Below the pieces are notes generated by a model. It was not told the DNA's origin and made no database searches. It saw nothing but the letters and a program-made list of their open reading frames with translations. From Candidatus Poribacteria bacterium (GTDB lineage: Bacteria > Poribacteria > WGA-4E > WGA-3G): a stretch of DNA of 64,000 bases. Positions 18,145 to 27,291 of this stretch are shown one piece after another. Every line of letters starts with the position of its first letter. Position 1 is the stretch's first letter. Location: the NCBI GenBank assembly GCA_022821725.1, contig JAJEDB010000076.1, positions 1 through 64,000 of the forward strand, given 5' to 3'. The position numbers and the translations under genes are program-made.

Positions 18145-18240
18145 TAGTAGGGGCGGGGTTTCCCCGTCCGTTACCAATGAATAATGTGCATAGTTAATAC
18201 TCAAAATTGCTTATGGCGAGGTTAAAAACCCCGCCAGCGA
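18145..18240. repeat. two palindromic repeats between the tandem paralogues
   Basis: A TAGGGGCGGGG...CCCCGTCC palindrome (about 18147-18172) and a GGCGAGG...CCCCGCC palindrome (about 18215-18235) lie in the 161-base spacer. Both belong to the same dispersed family as the element inside polA. Confidence 0.6.
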
Positions 18241-18289
18241 GAATGGACGATTTTTTCCCTAAAATGTCTGAGGTAGAATCGTCCAGAAA

Positions 18290-18973
18290 TTAGTAGACCC
18301 GTTTGAGGCGTCCCCATGTCGTGGCGAGTTTATCCTTCGCATCAACGGCAAGGGTATCTATCACATTATCACCGGTAATCATGACATCATCAAAACTCGC
18401 GGCGGTCTCCCATCCCCACACACCGATCTTGCCGGTTTTGTAGCCATCATCTTTCTGTTCACCTTGGAGTTCACCGTTGATATGCAGTTGGAAGATACCC
18501 CCTTCAACGATGACTTTAACGTCAAGCCACTCTTCGTTTTCTATTTTCACTTTTTTAGTGGCGGGAATATTACTGTTAATCGCTTGACGCGTATCCCACG
18601 CCCCTTTGCTATGCTTCCAGAGTTCAGACTTGTTGTTCGGAACGTTCAAATAATAGACGTAATACTCATGCTCACTTTGCGCTCGAAAGATTAAGCCTGC
18701 CCAGTTCCCTTCGTCCAGCCGAATTTTGGCTTCGACGGTGTAGTCGTCCCAGTCCTCTTCACCGACAAGGGTGTGTTCGGCTTTACCGCCTCTCTCAAGT
18801 TGGTAGATACCGCCCTTAATTTCCCAATTTCCGTTCGCGACTTTCCAATCATCGTGCTTTTCCTCAAAGTCCCACAATTGGGTCCCTGCGAAAGTTGGTA
18901 GCGAAAAAGCGATCCCCAAAAGCATAATGAGACTGAAAGGAACTAACTTTGAAAATCCGATAGCCATTCTCAT
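18290..18973 (-). CDS. secreted beta-sandwich (DUF1080/LamG-like) protein with C-terminal TWG tag, copy 2
   Basis: This 227-residue paralogue of the preceding protein shares RLDEGNWAG, YVYYLNVPNNK and GWETAASFDDV segments. A signal peptide occupies about 1-29 (ending PTFAG). The C-terminus is DKLATTWGRLKRVY. Between the sandwich and the tag there is a short, variable neck (about 15 residues, DNVIDTLAVDA), as in copy 1. The gene has its own GGAGGA ribosome site and no other neighbour in its operon. Confidence 0.82.
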   Translation of the reverse strand: MRMAIGFSKLVPFSLIMLLGIAFSLPTFAGTQLWDFEEKHDDWKVANGNWEIKGGIYQLERGGKAEHTLVGEEDWDDYTVEAKIRLDEGNWAGLIFRAQSEHEYYVYYLNVPNNKSELWKHSKGAWDTRQAINSNIPATKKVKIENEEWLDVKVIVEGGIFQLHINGELQGEQKDDGYKTGKIGVWGWETAASFDDVMITGDNVIDTLAVDAKDKLATTWGRLKRVY

Positions 18974-19127
18974 GTTTTCCTCCTATTTTCTGTTAATACG
19001 ATATAGGACTCGTCAACACATTTCCTGCCATTGTAGTGATAGCAGAAATCCTACAATAGAATAACGTTAAAAGTCAAAAAAGTCAACATTAACTTCAAGA
19101 ATGTTAGGGGCATTCAGTTTTAAAAAC

Positions 19128-19156
19128 TTGCATCTAACCCTATTATCGTGTATTCT
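19128..19156 (+). promoter_or_regulatory. possible promoter for the BMP receptor gene
   Basis: TTGCAT (19128-19133) and TATTCT (19151-19156) are 17 bases apart, 66 bases before the start codon. Confidence 0.4.
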
Positions 19157-19222
19157 AAATAGTACTTAGACACACTTAGGCTTTATCTCTCAAATCACAC
19201 AGAATTTGGAAAGGAAAATATT

Positions 19223-20200
19223 TTGCGTATAAGGATTTTAATCACACTTTTAATCACCTGCTTTGCTGTAATAGAGGCAACTCCCGCAGCACTAAAAGTC
19301 GGTCTCATCTATGATGTCACCGGGCGCGGCGATCTCTCATTCTGCGATGCCGCCTACGCAGGCGCGAAGAAAGCAAAAGACGAATGGGGATTCAAACTCA
19401 CAGAGGTCACGCCAAGCCTCAGCACGGATAACGAGTTAACGCTCCGCAGACTCGCGAAACTGAAATATGATCTCATCATCGGGGTCGGTTTCCTGTTTCA
19501 AGAACCGATGAACCGTGTCGCAAGCGATTTCCCGGATGTCAAGTTTGCACTCATTGACGCAGTCATCGAACAACCCAACGTTGCCTCGCTGACCTACCGA
19601 GCACACGAAGGCACATTTCTCGCAGGGGTCATTTCAGCGTTGAAAACCGAGGAAAAGCAGATAGGTTTCATCGGTGGGATGAAGGTGCCGTTGGTTGAGG
19701 CTTTTGAAATCGGCTATCGCGCCGGTATTACGGCAACGAACCCCGATCTTAAACTGGTAGCAGATTACGTAGGTGTTACGCCGCAAGCTTTCAACGATCC
19801 GGCGAAAGCCAAGGAGCTCGCGCTTTCGCAATACAACCGTGGCATAGATATTATCCTTGCCGCTGCCGGTGCGAGCGGCTTGGGGGTTCTTGAAGCCGCA
19901 AAAGCAACACAAAAATCAATCATCTGGGTCGATTCCAATGGTAACAACCTCGCCCCGGGCTTAGTACTCACAAGTGTTATCAAGGGTGTGGAAATATCGG
20001 TTTATGAGACAATAAAGAGTGTCCAAGAAGGAAATTTCTCTGGCGGTTTGAAAGAGTACGGGCTTAAAGAGGGCGGTGTCGAGTACATTATTGATGATGT
20101 CAATCGCGCGCTCCTCTCGGACGAGATTCTGGAACAGGTTGAGACATTTAAGGCGAAAATTATCGCGGGCGATATCGTCGTTCCGCACGAACGGCAGTAA
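19223..20200 (+). CDS. BMP-family ABC substrate-binding protein (nucleoside-type receptor)
   Basis: BMP/PnrA-like proteins are periplasmic or lipid-anchored receptors that deliver purine nucleosides or related solutes to an ABC importer. The 325-residue protein has a signal peptide (1-21, ending EATPAA) and the family pattern VGLIYDVTGRGDLSFCDAAYAGAKKA, FALIDAV, EGTFLAGVISAL, GFIGGMKVPLVEAFEIGYRAG and IILAAAGASGLGVLEAAK. There is no lipobox Cys. The start codon is TTG after AAAGGAAA. The ATPase gene begins 2 bases after its stop. The matching permeases are not adjacent; two BMP-type permeases lie at 53.8-55.7 kb. Confidence 0.9.
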   Translation: MRIRILITLLITCFAVIEATPAALKVGLIYDVTGRGDLSFCDAAYAGAKKAKDEWGFKLTEVTPSLSTDNELTLRRLAKLKYDLIIGVGFLFQEPMNRVASDFPDVKFALIDAVIEQPNVASLTYRAHEGTFLAGVISALKTEEKQIGFIGGMKVPLVEAFEIGYRAGITATNPDLKLVADYVGVTPQAFNDPAKAKELALSQYNRGIDIILAAAGASGLGVLEAAKATQKSIIWVDSNGNNLAPGLVLTSVIKGVEISVYETIKSVQEGNFSGGLKEYGLKEGGVEYIIDDVNRALLSDEILEQVETFKAKIIAGDIVVPHERQ

Positions 20201-20202
20201 AG

Positions 20203-21732
20203 ATGGCGCGTACATCAATCATTGAGATGCATGGCATCAACAAGCGTTTTGGGCAAGTGCAGGCAAATGACGCAGTAGATTTCACGCTCCATCGGGGTGA
20301 GATCCACGCCATTGTTGGTGAAAACGGGGCAGGCAAGTCTACACTGATGAAAATTCTCTACGGGTTGTATCAACCCGATGCAGGCGAGATTTTCGTCGAT
20401 GGACGTGTTGTGGCTATCTCTTCACCACGGCGCGCAATGCAGCTCGGTTTGGGGATGGTCCAGCAACACTTTACACTGATTCCCGTCTTCACGGCACTTC
20501 AAAACATCGTCCTTGCCAAAGAGCCTCGCAAATTCGGGGCACTTCTTGATTACCAACAGGCAGGAGAACAGATTGCTGCACTCGCAGCACAACTCGGTTT
20601 CGATGTCCCACTGAATACCCCTGTCGAGTCCCTCCCAATTGGGGCACAACAACACACCGAAATCCTGAAAGTCCTCTACCACGGGGCAGACATCCTCATC
20701 ATGGATGAACCGACAGCCGTGCTCGCACCCCAAGAGGTTGAAGGACTCTTTAATTGTATGCGTAGCCTCAAAAGTGAAGGGAAAAGCCTCATAATCATTA
20801 CACATAAACTCGATGAAGTCATGGCAATTGCCGACCGTGTCACAGTAATGCGACGCGGGAGAGCCCTCCCTTCTTGTCCGATCGACGACACCGATGCCGC
20901 AGTGTTGGCAGAAATGATTCTCGGTGAACCCGTTATCCCTACGTCTGTGACGCGAGAACAGGCGATAGGCACAACGCCTCTGCTCCGTTTGGAAAACGTC
21001 ACGCTTTCAGGAGATTCTGACACCCACAGAAGACACAAATGGAAAAAGGTGATGACAAATAAAGCATCCAGCAAACGATATCTCAACCAAGTGAGCCTTG
21101 AAGTATTCCCCGGTGAAATCGTCGGTATAGCAGGGGTCGAAGGGAACGGACAGTCAGAACTCGTTCAGGTCCTGACAGGATTGCGGCAGATAGATAGCGG
21201 GACACTCACGCTAAACGGAGAACGGATCGCACACATCCCCGCCGATAGACATCGACACGGTATTAGTCTGAACGATCGAATTGACGATAACTTCATCATC
21301 AGGCATCATAAACACAGTCGGTTCTGCCGATACGAACTGCTGCAGCGCAAATCAATTCAACGGTATGCGCTGAATGCCCTTGATAAATACCAAATTCGTG
21401 TTGGAGATATAGTGGATCCGATTCGGACCCTTTCCGGTGGAAATCAGCAGAAGGTCGTCGTCGCGCGTGAGTTAGAAGCGCGTCCTGAAGTTATCATTGC
21501 AGCCCACCCAACACGCGGCTTAGACATCCATGCAACCGAATTCGTCCACACACGGCTTATTCATGCCCGCAATCGCGCCAAAGCCGTTTTACTCGTCTCC
21601 TCTGAATTGGATGAGCTCCTTCATCTGAGCGACAGGATCGCAGTGATGTACGATGGCAAAATTGTCGGTATTGTGAAGCCTGCGGAGACCAACAAACAAG
21701 AGTTGGGTGCCTTGATGCTCGGTTTGACGTAG
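20203..21732 (+). CDS. ABC importer ATPase with two fused nucleotide-binding domains (nucleoside/sugar type)
   Basis: This 509-residue energy subunit serves a BMP-dependent importer. The N-terminal ATPase domain has Walker A GENGAGKST, a signature-like LPIGAQQ and Walker B ILIMDEPTAVL. The C-terminal domain has a degenerate Walker A (GVEGNGQSEL), a canonical LSGGNQQ signature and a degenerate Walker B followed by PTRGLD. This asymmetry is typical of the sugar/nucleoside class. A roughly 25-residue basic insert (about 265-290, DTHRRHKWKKVMTNKASSK) between the domains is longer than usual. It follows the receptor gene by 2 bases. Confidence 0.92.
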   Translation: MARTSIIEMHGINKRFGQVQANDAVDFTLHRGEIHAIVGENGAGKSTLMKILYGLYQPDAGEIFVDGRVVAISSPRRAMQLGLGMVQQHFTLIPVFTALQNIVLAKEPRKFGALLDYQQAGEQIAALAAQLGFDVPLNTPVESLPIGAQQHTEILKVLYHGADILIMDEPTAVLAPQEVEGLFNCMRSLKSEGKSLIIITHKLDEVMAIADRVTVMRRGRALPSCPIDDTDAAVLAEMILGEPVIPTSVTREQAIGTTPLLRLENVTLSGDSDTHRRHKWKKVMTNKASSKRYLNQVSLEVFPGEIVGIAGVEGNGQSELVQVLTGLRQIDSGTLTLNGERIAHIPADRHRHGISLNDRIDDNFIIRHHKHSRFCRYELLQRKSIQRYALNALDKYQIRVGDIVDPIRTLSGGNQQKVVVARELEARPEVIIAAHPTRGLDIHATEFVHTRLIHARNRAKAVLLVSSELDELLHLSDRIAVMYDGKIVGIVKPAETNKQELGALMLGLT

Positions 21733-21763
21733 TGGGAAAAGATTCGGTAGACAAATTCTGCCA

Positions 21764-21792
21764 TTGACAAATTCTGAAGTATACGTTATACT
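21764..21792 (+). promoter_or_regulatory. strong sigma-70-type promoter for the amidohydrolase gene
   Basis: TTGACA (21764-21769) and TATACT (21787-21792) are 17 bases apart, about 100 bases upstream of the start codon. Confidence 0.7.
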
Positions 21793-21861
21793 ATACAAAC
21801 GCAAGTTGCACCCCAAAATGTAGCATCATCTGTTGGATTGGGCATATCAACTTTTCAACCT

Positions 21862-21895
21862 ACCTGACCGAACCGCAAGGTATAATTAAAAAATG
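21862..21895 (+). repeat. CCGCAAGG element, copy 1, ending at a start codon
   Basis: The sequence CCGAACCGCAAGG, then TATAATTAAAAA, ends at the ATG of the amidohydrolase gene (21893). Its AAGG may act as the ribosome site. Nearly the same sequence precedes the permease gene at 54889. Confidence 0.65.
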
Positions 21896-22741
21896 ATAAT
21901 TGATTCCCACACCCACGCATGGCCCCGGTGGCCCTATCAACCCCCCGTTCCTGATGACGAAAGTCGTGGCAAAGTTGAACAACTCCTCCACGAAATGGAT
22001 CTGCACGATGTTGACAAAGCCGTGCTTATCTGCGCACGCATCGATCGAAACCCCGAAAACAACGATTACGTCGCAGCGTGTGTCAAACGTTACCCTGAGC
22101 GACTCATCCAGTTTGCCGATGTGGACTGCTCCTGGACGGAGACGTATCACACGGAGGGTGCCGCCGATCGATTGAAAACTGCAGCGGAAGCGTATTCCCT
22201 CAAAGGCTATACGCACTACCTCAGAGGTGATGACGATGGGAGTTGGTTCTTCTCAGCGGAGGGACAACGTTTCTTCCAGACGACAGCCGACCTCGGACTC
22301 ATCGCCAGCATTGCCATGGGAAGCCATCAGCACGAGGCACTCCGAAAACTCGCCGCGCAGTTCCCGACTGTGCCATTTCTGTGCCATCACATGGGCGGTG
22401 CGCGCGCCGGTGAAGAGCCTCCATATCCGCAGCTCAAGCAGGTGCTTGCCTCAGGGGACGTGCCGAACATTCACATCAAGATGTCAGGTTTTGCTTATGT
22501 CTCGCAGGTCTCATGGGATTATCCACAATCGGATACCCACTGGATTGTGCGTGCCCTCTACGAACACTTCGGGCCTGCTCGTCTCTGTTGGGGGTCCGAC
22601 TATCCTGTTGTTCGCAACTTTATGACCTATCAGCACGCACTTGAGGCGTTCCGAACGCACTGTCCATTTATCCCAGAGGCAGACAAAACAGCGATTTTAG
22701 GCGGAACGCTCCATCGCCTGTTAGCGGAAGTAGGAAGATAG
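21893..22741 (+). CDS. amidohydrolase family 2 metal-dependent hydrolase
   Basis: The protein (282 aa) is a TIM-barrel metal hydrolase or decarboxylase of the amidohydrolase-2 group. Metal-site motifs are visible: HTHAWP near the N-terminus, CHHMGGARAG in the middle and CWGSDYPV (Asp) near the C-terminus. Relatives include lactonases and aromatic-acid decarboxylases; the substrate cannot be told. There is no signal peptide. It has its own promoter and a repeat-derived ribosome site. Confidence 0.87.
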   Translation: MIIDSHTHAWPRWPYQPPVPDDESRGKVEQLLHEMDLHDVDKAVLICARIDRNPENNDYVAACVKRYPERLIQFADVDCSWTETYHTEGAADRLKTAAEAYSLKGYTHYLRGDDDGSWFFSAEGQRFFQTTADLGLIASIAMGSHQHEALRKLAAQFPTVPFLCHHMGGARAGEEPPYPQLKQVLASGDVPNIHIKMSGFAYVSQVSWDYPQSDTHWIVRALYEHFGPARLCWGSDYPVVRNFMTYQHALEAFRTHCPFIPEADKTAILGGTLHRLLAEVGR

Positions 22742-22797
22742 CACGACCTCTATTGATTCTCGGTCACGCGGGTAGATAACAGAAAAAGCAGAAAAGG

Positions 22798-22826
22798 TTG
22801 CTTTTTAAATTGATTTGAGGTATAAT
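22798..22826 (+). promoter_or_regulatory. sigma-70-type promoter for the DUF1326-like gene
   Basis: TTGCTT (22798-22803) lies 17 bases before a perfect TATAAT (22821-22826), 77 bases upstream of the start codon. Confidence 0.65.
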
Positions 22827-22902
22827 AAGAGTTAAGGTTAAAATGGTAGAGTGTTACTATTGCGTTTAGTAAGGTGAATCCCAAAAAAATGGAGAAATTA
22901 AG

Positions 22903-23556
22903 ATGAGAAATATCTTTGTTTTGACGGTCCTCGCGCTAACCTTCATAGCGGGTTTCGCTTTTGCCAGCGAATCACCGACTGTGCAAGGCGAATACATTGA
23001 AGCCCGTTCAGCGAGTGTCTATGTCGGGGCATGCCACTATGGTTCCGAATTCGTGGAAGGTGGCAGAGAGGCAACCGCCGTCTGGAACATCCAGAGTGGA
23101 ACGTGGAACGATGTTTCACTCGAGAACCTAACAGTCGTCGCTGTTATTAGTGCGAAAAACAACTTGGCAATCGAGACCAAGACCCGTAAGAGCGTGTTAT
23201 ACATGGATCCGAGTACGACCGCAGAACAGCGCGCCGCACTCAGCGACCTACTCACGACGAAATACGCCGATGTTTTGGGTGAAGTCGTCGCAACCCAAAC
23301 CGCTTCCGTTGAATTCACGAAGGAAGGCACCAAATATGATGTAACCGTTGGTGAAGTTCTCAAACTTTCTGCCAACCGTTATCCGTGTGCCGGATGCACA
23401 CAGCCCCATCAGATCTGGTACAAACCGCTGACAACGATTCAGAACGCCATTGTTGGTAAATCCGAGGTTTATCGCTATAAGGATGCTCACCTCCCGGTGA
23501 CATGGCAGCAGAGCGGCACAGAGAACAACGTCTTCGTCGGCACCTTCTCGATTTAA
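22903..23556 (+). CDS. secreted DUF1326-like protein
   Basis: This 217-residue protein has a clear signal peptide (1-21, ending GFAFA). The mature part begins GEYIEARSASVYVGACHYGSE, matching my memory of DUF1326 proteins, and carries a CAGC pair near the C-terminus (CxxC) plus Cys43 near the N-terminus. It may bind a metal or form a disulfide. The function of this family is unknown. It has its own promoter and terminator and stands alone. Confidence 0.65.
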   Translation: MRNIFVLTVLALTFIAGFAFASESPTVQGEYIEARSASVYVGACHYGSEFVEGGREATAVWNIQSGTWNDVSLENLTVVAVISAKNNLAIETKTRKSVLYMDPSTTAEQRAALSDLLTTKYADVLGEVVATQTASVEFTKEGTKYDVTVGEVLKLSANRYPCAGCTQPHQIWYKPLTTIQNAIVGKSEVYRYKDAHLPVTWQQSGTENNVFVGTFSI

Positions 23557-23565
23557 GACAGTGAA

Positions 23566-23606
23566 TGTCTGTAGTTACCTCTCGGGTAGCTACAGACACC
23601 CCTTTT
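23566..23606 (+). terminator. intrinsic terminator after the DUF1326-like gene
   Basis: A 14-bp stem with one mismatch (TGTCTGTAG... pairing with ...CTACAGACA, 23566-23598) is followed by CCCCTTTT, 9 bases after the stop codon. Confidence 0.8.
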
Positions 23607-23730
23607 CCCACCTCAGAATCGTAATTTTAACTTGCCCTTCGATTTCCTCCTACTTTTCTTATATGAAAAACGGCTCAAACCAAGGTATTACTGGATTCAA
23701 GCCGATTTAGAAAATGTCTGATAGTTGCCC

Positions 23731-24435
23731 TTATCGGACCTTTTTGATGCGTCCCCATGTGGTTGTGAGCTTGGCTCTGGGGTCTACGGGAAAACTATCA
23801 TCGCCGAAGAACTCAATCTCGCCAATTTGAAAGTACGCTCCAGCCGGGTTCGATGCGGTGTCAAAAGTAACATGCCGAAAAAAACTATACCCGGTTTTTT
23901 GAACGTCGTAATCTTCCCCTGCCTCAAAAAGGACGACTTGCAGTCGCTGATCCCAAAAACTCTTCCCGTCGTGAGCATAGATGGTCGTAAACTTCTTGCC
24001 GTCGTTCGACCCCTGAACCTCCCACACTGTAGGGTCCCTCGGAGGAACATCGTTCGCTGAAGATACGGTGAAGTGTGTCAATGCGTACTGCTCCTCAAAC
24101 TCAGCTGTCACGTGTAGACCTTCTTTCGGAATACCGCCCCCACGTCCGCAGCACCATTTGTCATTGCTGGGACCAAGGCGGTTATCGAAGACGTTAAACG
24201 CAAATTCACCGCCCGCGAATCCGGGTTCATCGTTGGCTGAGAAAGTGGCGTTGTAACCTTTATCTGCTTCAGGTTCACCATCGTCTTCTGGGTCGGTAAG
24301 GTCTCCTCCGAGCAGTGAATCCGTTCCTGTTCCCAAGACTTCCTCCGCCTGTGCCGTGTCGCTCGTGCTGATAACAAAACAGGCTATCATCAACACAAAT
24401 CCTGCGAATACCAACATAATTTTCATGCTGTTCAA
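23731..24435 (-). CDS. secreted discoidin/F5-8C-like protein with C-terminal TWG tag
   Basis: The protein is 234 aa long. The N-terminus is a signal peptide (about 1-30, ending DTAQA). After an acidic low-complexity stretch (about 44-58), a galactose-binding-like jelly-roll is suggested by FAFNVFDNRLGPSNDKWCC, ALTHFTVSSANDVPPRDPTVWEVQGSNDG, FFRHVTFD and FQIGEIEFFG, as in F5/8 type C domains that bind sugars or lipids. The C-terminus AKLTTTWGRIKKVR is the shared tag, here on a different fold from the LamG and DUF1080-like carriers. It is a single-gene unit. Confidence 0.8.
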   Translation of the reverse strand: MNSMKIMLVFAGFVLMIACFVISTSDTAQAEEVLGTGTDSLLGGDLTDPEDDGEPEADKGYNATFSANDEPGFAGGEFAFNVFDNRLGPSNDKWCCGRGGGIPKEGLHVTAEFEEQYALTHFTVSSANDVPPRDPTVWEVQGSNDGKKFTTIYAHDGKSFWDQRLQVVLFEAGEDYDVQKTGYSFFRHVTFDTASNPAGAYFQIGEIEFFGDDSFPVDPRAKLTTTWGRIKKVR

Positions 24436-24622
24436 TCTCCCAGAGAAATGAATCTCATTTTTACGTGAGTTTCCACTTCTTATATAAAACTAAAATAGAC
24501 TAATAGAGTAACACATACACACCCCCATTTTCAAGGAGATGAACAGAATCTTTCAAGGCATCGCACACCAAACACTATTCAGTCGAGACATGCTGATCAT
24601 CGATGAAAATTAGTAGACCGAT

Positions 24623-25089
24623 TCATTTTCCGACTACATCCATATTTCCTTGCCATAATCCTTGCATCTCCTCGCACGTTTCCAAAAGCCCTGCTAATGT
24701 TCCTTCCGCTTCTATACTTCCGTCCTTGAGGACGACAATATTATCGGCGTGTCGTAAGGCAATAGGACGATGTGACACGACAAGGTACGTGCCTGTGGGT
24801 AAACTATTTGAAGTCGACTCGCGTCGTTCAAATACCCTACTCCATAACTTCTGCTCTGTTTCCACATCAAGAGCGCTGGAAAGATCGTCGAACACCAATA
24901 GTTCAGACTCACGCACCAACATCCGCGCCGCTGCTGTTCGCTGTAGTTGTCCACCGGAGAGTCTAACACCTCTGGGACCAATCACCGTATCCAGTCCACT
25001 TTCCAATGTTCTCAGATCATCCTCCAGCGCAGCTGCCCAGATAGCATCAGGAAGATTGACGTTAGAATATGTGATGCCTTTCTTTGTTC
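24623..25089 (-). pseudogene. ABC exporter ATPase remnant (C-terminal half of the nucleotide-binding domain)
   Basis: The frame keeps VGPRG-type sequence, the signature [16 protein letters not shown], Walker [14 protein letters not shown] and the H-loop VVSHRP. It lacks the membrane domain and the Walker A motif. Reading upstream past the apparent TTG at 25006, the homology continues ([18 protein letters not shown]) to a stop codon at 25090-25092, after which no ABC-like sequence is seen. It is therefore a 5'-deleted remnant rather than a small real gene. Confidence 0.8.
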
Positions 25090-25339
25090 ATAACAAGTTG
25101 AGCGCACTTTCGCGCGTTTCCAGACCAGTGCGAAAGCCTACTTAGAACACCACCTACATAGAGACGTTATCAGGGAAGAAATTGTTTGGATACATAGAGT
25201 ATTCTACTGTATAATAAGTGGTGTCTACCGAGTATATAACGCAACCGACAATCAGGAAAACTATAGACATGTGGGGCATATAATGAATAGGCAACTAAGG
25301 AAAAAAATGAAGAAAACACGTATATTATAAGGAGAATGA
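25090..25339. other. leader region of the first PhyH gene
   Basis: This spacer follows the broken ABC gene. TTGGAT (25186-25191) and TATAAT (25210-25215), 18 bases apart, could be the promoter for the gene at 25340, leaving a leader of about 120 bases. Nothing else is apparent. Confidence 0.35.
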
Positions 25340-26197
25340 ATGGACACAAGGACAACACCCGAAAAACGGAAATTCAGACTAACACCTGAAGAACGATCCT
25401 CTTGGGACGAAAAAGGATACTTTGTCCGTTACGACGTTTTTACAAAAAAAGAAAATGACGTTTTAGCGCAAATCGCGGATGACATTGCTATCGGAAAACG
25501 CTCCTTCCCAGACTATCATATCTTTCAAAACGCTTTAGTCAGAGACGGTAAAATCGAAGCACAAGGCATCTACGCGATGCACAATATCCAATATGTGAGT
25601 TGTAATTGTTCGGAATTCCTTGCACGCACACGTGATCCGCGCCTCACTGACCCCGTTGTTGACATCCTCGGTCCAGATCTCCTCGGTCTCAACAATCTTT
25701 ACATTTGGAAACCGCCAAAAATCGGTCTCGGTTTCCCGTGGCATCAGGATAAATGGTATTTTAACCATCAGTATAAAACCGGAACGACAGTCGCAACATG
25801 GTCTGCCATTGATAATGCGGATAAAGACAACGGGTGTCTATACGTTATCCCCGGTAGCCATAAATATGGCGTTCGTGAGCATAAGGAGCTTGAAGGTTCA
25901 CAACAAGGGGAGTTTAAACAGGCACAGGGGGCTCGTGATGAAGACGGTGTTGCGGTAGAAGTCCCTGCTGGCGCGGTCATCTATTTTAACAGCCAAGTCC
26001 TCCATAAAAGCACGGATAACCGCAGTGAGCGTTTCAGACGCGCAAACATCGCACATTATATCAGTGCCACAGCAGAATGGACGCGTCCGGAGGCTGTAAA
26101 TAAAAAACGTCCTCCCATGTGGATTCGTGGTGAAACCTATCCCGGTATGGCAGATGAAGTTCAAAGGGACGTTATATCAATTTTACAATCCGATTGA
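25340..26197 (+). CDS. phytanoyl-CoA-dioxygenase (PhyH) family Fe(II)/2-oxoglutarate oxygenase, paralogue A
   Basis: This 285-residue non-heme iron oxygenase keeps the facial triad His135-x-Asp137 (in PWHQDKW) and distal His222 (in LHKSTDN), with Arg residues downstream for 2-oxoglutarate. The substrate is unknown; the family hydroxylates very diverse molecules. It has a good AGGAGA ribosome site. The pectate lyase gene starts 22 bases after its stop, and a near-identical-length paralogue follows that, so the three probably form one transcript. Confidence 0.88.
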   Translation: MDTRTTPEKRKFRLTPEERSSWDEKGYFVRYDVFTKKENDVLAQIADDIAIGKRSFPDYHIFQNALVRDGKIEAQGIYAMHNIQYVSCNCSEFLARTRDPRLTDPVVDILGPDLLGLNNLYIWKPPKIGLGFPWHQDKWYFNHQYKTGTTVATWSAIDNADKDNGCLYVIPGSHKYGVREHKELEGSQQGEFKQAQGARDEDGVAVEVPAGAVIYFNSQVLHKSTDNRSERFRRANIAHYISATAEWTRPEAVNKKRPPMWIRGETYPGMADEVQRDVISILQSD

Positions 26198-26219
26198 CGA
26201 CTAACGAAAGAGAACTCTC

Positions 26220-27266
26220 ATGAAACTACGACTGACTACCATTTATGTCTTGCTGCTTTTACTTCTATCATCTTCCGATGCAACCGTTCCTTCCCAATAC
26301 ACCAAGCAATCCGTTGAATGGTTCCAGAGCGCGGAAGGTCACCGTATTGCCGACAACGTCCTCACGTGGCAGACACTGCACGGCGGTTGGCCCAAAAATA
26401 GAGACACGGCATCTGAACCGTTTGATGGTAAGCGTGAGGATCTGCACGCAACGTTCGACAACGGTGCGACCACTAACGAATTGCGGTTTCTTGCCCGTGC
26501 GTTTCGTGCGACAAACGAGCCACGCTACCAACAAGCATTTCTCAAAGGTCTTTCTCATATCCTTGAAGCACAATACCCAAATGGTGGGTGGCCACAGTTT
26601 TATCCGCTAAGCAAAAGTTACCATCGTCACATCACGTTCAATGACAATGTTATGGTCCGCATTCTTGAACTTCTCCGAGATGTCTCTGAATCTTCCGACT
26701 ATCGATTCCTGAAAACGGAGGACCGCACTAAGGCTGAGGCTGCTGTAACCAAGGGCATTGACTGCATCCTGCGCACGCAAATCAAGCAGAATGGCAAACG
26801 CACCGTCTGGTGCGCGCAGCATGACGTGAAAACGCTTGCGCCTGCATGGGCACGTTCCTATGAGCCACCATCGCTCTCAGGTGCCGAAAGCGTCGGCGTC
26901 GTACGATTCCTGATGTCAGTTGAAGAACCCACACCAGCGATCATCGCCGCTGTCGAAGGATCCATCGAGTGGTTCAGGAGCGTCGCTATCCACGGCATGC
27001 GTTTTGACGAGTTCACCGACGCAGCGGGGAAGGATGATAAGCGGATCGTAGCGGATCCCGACGCGGGACCGCTCTGGGCGCGTTTCTACGAGATCGGCAG
27101 CAACCGTCCAATCTTTCTCGACCGCGACTCCGTGGTCCGCTACTCGTTATCCGAGATTGGGCAGGAACGCCGCGGTGGATACGATTACTATGGTGGTTGG
27201 GCCACCAGGCTCCTCGCAAATGAGTACCCACGGTGGAGAGAAAAGCACAAGTTCCCAAAGGAATGA
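26220..27266 (+). CDS. secreted pectate lyase-like protein, PL10 family
   Basis: PL10 lyases cleave polygalacturonate by beta-elimination. The 348-residue protein has a signal peptide (about 1-21, LLLLLLSSSDA). The family pattern is clear: TLHGGWPKN, TFDNGATTNELRFLARAF, YPNGGWPQFYPLSKSYHRHITFNDNVM, and VWCAQHDVKTLAPAWARSYEPPSLSGAES. It is therefore probably periplasmic or secreted. Its position between two PhyH paralogues is unusual and suggests that their substrates may be linked to pectin- or uronate-containing material. That link is inference. Confidence 0.87.
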   Translation: MKLRLTTIYVLLLLLLSSSDATVPSQYTKQSVEWFQSAEGHRIADNVLTWQTLHGGWPKNRDTASEPFDGKREDLHATFDNGATTNELRFLARAFRATNEPRYQQAFLKGLSHILEAQYPNGGWPQFYPLSKSYHRHITFNDNVMVRILELLRDVSESSDYRFLKTEDRTKAEAAVTKGIDCILRTQIKQNGKRTVWCAQHDVKTLAPAWARSYEPPSLSGAESVGVVRFLMSVEEPTPAIIAAVEGSIEWFRSVAIHGMRFDEFTDAAGKDDKRIVADPDAGPLWARFYEIGSNRPIFLDRDSVVRYSLSEIGQERRGGYDYYGGWATRLLANEYPRWREKHKFPKE

Positions 27267-27291
27267 CTGAACTATATCAATAGGAGAATTA

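Noticed and set aside
24603..25145. Plus-strand frame of 180 codons opposite the ABC remnant
   Set aside because: It is a low-complexity Ser-rich shadow frame; the complementary strand has clear ABC motifs.
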